DNA of 64,000 nucleotides, taken from the NCBI GenBank assembly GCA_003991915.1, contig RQTK01000310.1, positions 340,477-404,476 on the forward strand, in the 5' to 3' direction. Below, in pieces: positions 60,971 through 64,000 of the stretch. Position numbers and translations under genes: made by a program. The number at the start of each line of letters is the position of its first letter. Within the stretch, counting starts at the first letter, position 1. Under the pieces are notes generated by a model. It had not been told where the DNA came from. It did no database searches and saw only the letters and a list, made by a program, of their open reading frames with translations. The stretch comes from Elysia chlorotica (taxonomy: Eukaryota > Mollusca > Gastropoda > Plakobranchidae).

Positions 60971-61771
60971 AGGCAGGGAGGTCATCAAATTTAGAATAGA
61001 GATAGACACAGTCTCGAGCAATAATCGCAATCGAGAAAACGAAAGATAAAGAGTTAAAAGTACACATTGGTTTTAGGGTACTTTGGAAGAGGCGGGTGAA
61101 CTTTAGGAAAGGGGTGAATAAGCTTCGATGGTAACTAGAGGATAAGAGAGAACAAGAGATCAAGAGGACCAGAAAGCCATTACATGTATTGGGCAGATGT
61201 TATCAACCAGTCTATCTGTATGGATCCCCTGCTACGGTGTTGCATCCGATTTACCTAAACGTGAATGGTGTCTGGTCTGATAGAGTGTCGGCATAGTGGT
61301 CTTACCGGTAGACAGTTCGGCCGAGTCACGGATGGTCGCGTTTCGAGTCTCCCACCGAAGCCATCTCGCACTGCGAGCCAAGTTATTATAGTAATCTGCA
61401 GCTAGACTTAATTTGATCTGATAAGCCAGTGAGCCCAAGGTTAGGACTCGTGGCCCTTTGACCTCCGGCCGTTGACCCTCCGGTCCACGTAGCCTGGCCT
61501 GGCCGCTTGCCGATGGGTTAAGTCCTAAACGTACATATGACCTCTAATATAAGGCTCGTTGTACGATGGGTGCCAATAATTGGGGCAGTGGGGTGGGGGG
61601 ATAGGGTGGGAGTGTGATGGAAACAGAGAGAAAGTACGAGAGGGATACAGGCGGCATATATGGAGGGAGAGGTAGATGGAAATAGAGAGAGTATAAAGGA
61701 GAGAAGGGGAGAGAGGTAGTTGGAAAGAGAGAGAGTATACAGAAGAGAAGGGAGAGAGGAAGATGGAAACA

Positions 61772-61816
<45 letters not shown>

Positions 61817-61901
61817 CGAGTATAAAGGAGAGAAGGGGAGAGAGGTATATGGCAGCAGAGATAGAGACAGCGAGAGAAATATATATAATTATATATTAAA
61901 A

Positions 61902-62270
61902 AAAGGATAGTAAACGGCAAGGCCACAGTATCACATTGGTGTTATCTTTTGCCTATAGACCTATATCGCCTACATTCAGACAGCGTGGAAAACACTGGGT
62001 GGTGAATGTTGAAGTTATAGATAGTAAACATTTTTCAACCATGAACTCCCAATGGCTTTAAATAATTCTTGTGGTGAAACAAATTTGTTAAAAAAAAAGA
62101 ACAACAAAAATCAGGAGTCGAGGTGTCCCCGTCCAGTTTCATGTGTGGCAGCACATGAAATTGTCAGACATCAGTCTTGCGGCCCGCCACAGTAAAGTTA
62201 TATAGTGCTGACGTTGGACGCTAAGCAACTCAACAACTCACACCTCTCTATGTCTCTCTGTCTCTGTAAT
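61902..62270 (+). repeat. Duplicated block, copy 1, containing a SINE
   Basis: From AAAGGATAGTAAACGGCAAG through CCAATGGCTTTAAATAATTC to the SINE body/tail (62112-62230) and CACCTCTCTATGTCTC. It is over 90% like 63669-64000 by eye. A (GA)n tract and TATATA precede both copies. Confidence 0.9.
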
Positions 62271-62366
62271 TCTCTCACTCACACACACTCACACACACAC
62301 ACTCTAGCTCTGTATGTGTGTTCCTCTAGCATAATTTGCTGCTATTAATGCACCCCCTCCCCTCAA

Positions 62367-62369
<3 letters not shown>

Positions 62370-62439
<70 letters not shown>

Positions 62440-62441
62440 GC

Positions 62442-62490
<49 letters not shown>
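62370..62490. repeat. (CT)n microsatellite
   Basis: About 120 bp of CT with short TTCTCGCTT interruptions. Confidence 0.95.
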
Positions 62491-62493
<3 letters not shown>

Positions 62494-63429
62494 TACTCTA
62501 TCATTGTTTGCTGCTATCAGTGCGCCCCTTCCCCAATCTCTCTCTCTGCCCCTCATCCATTCGCATCTCCCTCCCCTGTATTTTGATAAGTCCACCTGTT
62601 GTGTTAATTGGGCTGTTTGTTTTCCTTACACGGCGATCACCTGGCTCGATGGAAACATAATCCAGCATGCGCGTACCACGAATCTGATCAAACTGATTTT
62701 AAAGTCTCCGATATCGATTTTAACCTTCTAACTTGGCCTTCCGTGTATCCATGAAGCAAGGATTGCGCGTGCCATAATTTAAATAATCATACTGTGTCGG
62801 GAACTGCCCGAGATACACGCATTGGTGCACGCACGTCAACCTGTCAAGTGGCGGAAACACGGTTCGCTTCTGATAAACGCGGGGCCTTGCGCATAACATT
62901 AACGGGACGGCATTATCGCTCAGGCGCTACAGCGCGCGATTTTGAACCAGGAGGTCCAGGGGTCAAATTCAAATTCCAATTTATTCAGTCAATGTGTGTT
63001 ACATCGAAAATATATAATGTTGAATGTGGCATCTTCAAAAGAAATTACATTACAATAATAGTGAGACACCACAATGAAAATTAATAGAATTATACACAGA
63101 CTACGCTTTAAAACTACATGTAGTTACACTATCTTGTCAATTCCCGATTAGTCTGCTCTGTTCAATATTATTGTGTCGGGTCGATGACAGTACCATTTCA
63201 CCGGATGACCGTGCATTATCAACGTGTTCGGGAGTCTCCTGGACGTATAGGACGCCCAATCTCGTCTCTAAGGACTGCTCACCGTGTCCCCCCCCCCCTT
63301 CCTCACTCTTTAGGGCTCTCCTGGACGTATAGTAGTACCCCTGCCTGTTTTTTTCTTTCCATTGCCGCCATTTGCTGTTCATGTATCATGTCCTTTATGT
63401 GCAAAACTGCCTTATAATGTGTGTGAATG

Positions 63430-63507
63430 GCTGATAAATTGTATCGTCTTAACTATGTAAAGCGCTTTGAGCCGGCTATGCTGGGATAAAGCGCTTAAAA
63501 ATGATCT

Positions 63508-63541
<34 letters not shown>
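63430..63541 (+). mobile_element. Short repeat ending in (ATT)n
   Basis: TATGTAAAGCGCTTTGAGCC and GGGATAAAGCGCTTAAAAAT followed by about ten ATT units. The module is like 25322-25455 and resembles the 3' ends of ATT-tailed SINEs or LINEs. Confidence 0.55.
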
Positions 63542-63543
<2 letters not shown>

Positions 63544-63600
63544 GTTAAGGGGCAATAATCTCATTCTTCAGTGCTTATGAATCCATTTAGGGTCCTTATG

Positions 63601-63650
<50 letters not shown>

Positions 63651-63668
63651 CACAGAGAGATATATATG

Positions 63669-64000
63669 AAAGGATAGTTAATGTCAAGACCACAGTATCA
63701 CATTGGTGTTATCTTTTGCCTATAGACCTGTATCGCCTACCTTCAAACAGCGTGGAAAAAACTGGGTGGTGAGTTATAGATAGTAAGCTTTTTTCAACCA
63801 TCAACTCCCAATGGCTTTAAATAATTCTTGCGGTGAAACACATTTGTTAAAAAAACAGGAGTCGAGGTGTCCCCGTTCAGTTTCATGTGTGGCAGCACAT
63901 GAAATTGTCAGACATCAGTCTTGCGGCCCGCCACAGTAAAGTATATAGTGCTGACGTTAGACGCTAAGCAACTCAACAACTCAACACCTCTCTATGTCTC
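63669..64000 (+). repeat. Duplicated block, copy 2, cut by window end
   Basis: Second copy of 61902-62270, including the 5'-truncated SINE at 63857-63974. It is slightly shortened near GTGGTGAGTTATAG and around the poly-A run. Preceded by (GA)n at 63604-63650. Confidence 0.9.

Larger units (their letters stand above)
49776..64000 (+). other. Apparent first intron of the reductase gene (continues past window)
   Basis: Fourteen kilobases in which no sequence resembling the next FAR segment (the FHCAATV.F region) was seen. It consists of SINEs, a LINE relic, microsatellites, minisatellites and a duplicated block. If the gene is intact, this intron exceeds 14 kb, far longer than any EDEM2 or CCDC91 intron here (at most about 2.1 kb). 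Alternatively the gene is broken. Confidence 0.5.

Overview
The window looks like nuclear DNA of a mollusc, most likely a heterobranch gastropod. The support is indirect: AT-rich DNA, split animal genes with GT-AG introns, very dense (CT)n, (GA)n, (TGTC)n and (AAT)n microsatellites, CTAGAT-rich stretches, and many copies of one tRNA-headed SINE. Species cannot be assigned. No bacterial gene, operon, CRISPR array or LTR element was recognised.

Layout. 1-1010: a GC-rich exon-like segment joined to an antisense LINE fragment. 2388-3397: AAT microsatellite, two SINE-like heads and the EDEM2 leader. 3398-11536 (+): complete EDEM2 in ten coding exons (917 aa), with a LINE relic in intron 4, followed by a 3' region containing a ~0.7 kb direct duplication. 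13.9-19.7 kb: AT-rich DNA with a 25-bp and an 87-bp tandem array. 19741-29414 (-): complete CCDC91 (p56, the GGA partner) in thirteen coding exons (540 aa). 30-32.3 kb: internally deleted antisense LINE plus SINE tail. 33-37.4 kb: repeats and AT-rich DNA. 37500-39014 (+): an MFS transporter with an uninterrupted ORF. 39-48 kb: repeats, with a possible promoter/leader near 46.4-47.9 kb. 48977-49775 (+): first recognised coding exon of a fatty acyl-CoA reductase. The remaining 14 kb appears to be its first intron, full of SINEs, one LINE relic, minisatellites and a duplicated block.

EDEM2 and CCDC91 converge on the 11.5-19.7 kb interval. EDEM2 acts in ER glycoprotein quality control and CCDC91 in post-Golgi sorting, so both are secretory-pathway genes, but nothing shows that they are co-regulated. 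The transporter and the reductase are unrelated neighbours.

The most unusual signals are structural. EDEM2 has a gastropod-specific-looking acidic insert of roughly 390 residues, after which the C-terminal cysteine motif known to pair with TXNDC11 is still present. In CCDC91, three separate tandem arrays sit on or copy exon/intron boundary sequence, including about a dozen copies of the exon-5 splice donor. The EDEM2 3' duplication carries a long hairpin, and both AATAAA hexamers of copy 1 read AATTAA in copy 2. All exon coordinates were inferred by eye from splice consensus, frame continuity and remembered family sequences; no alignment or transcript data were used.
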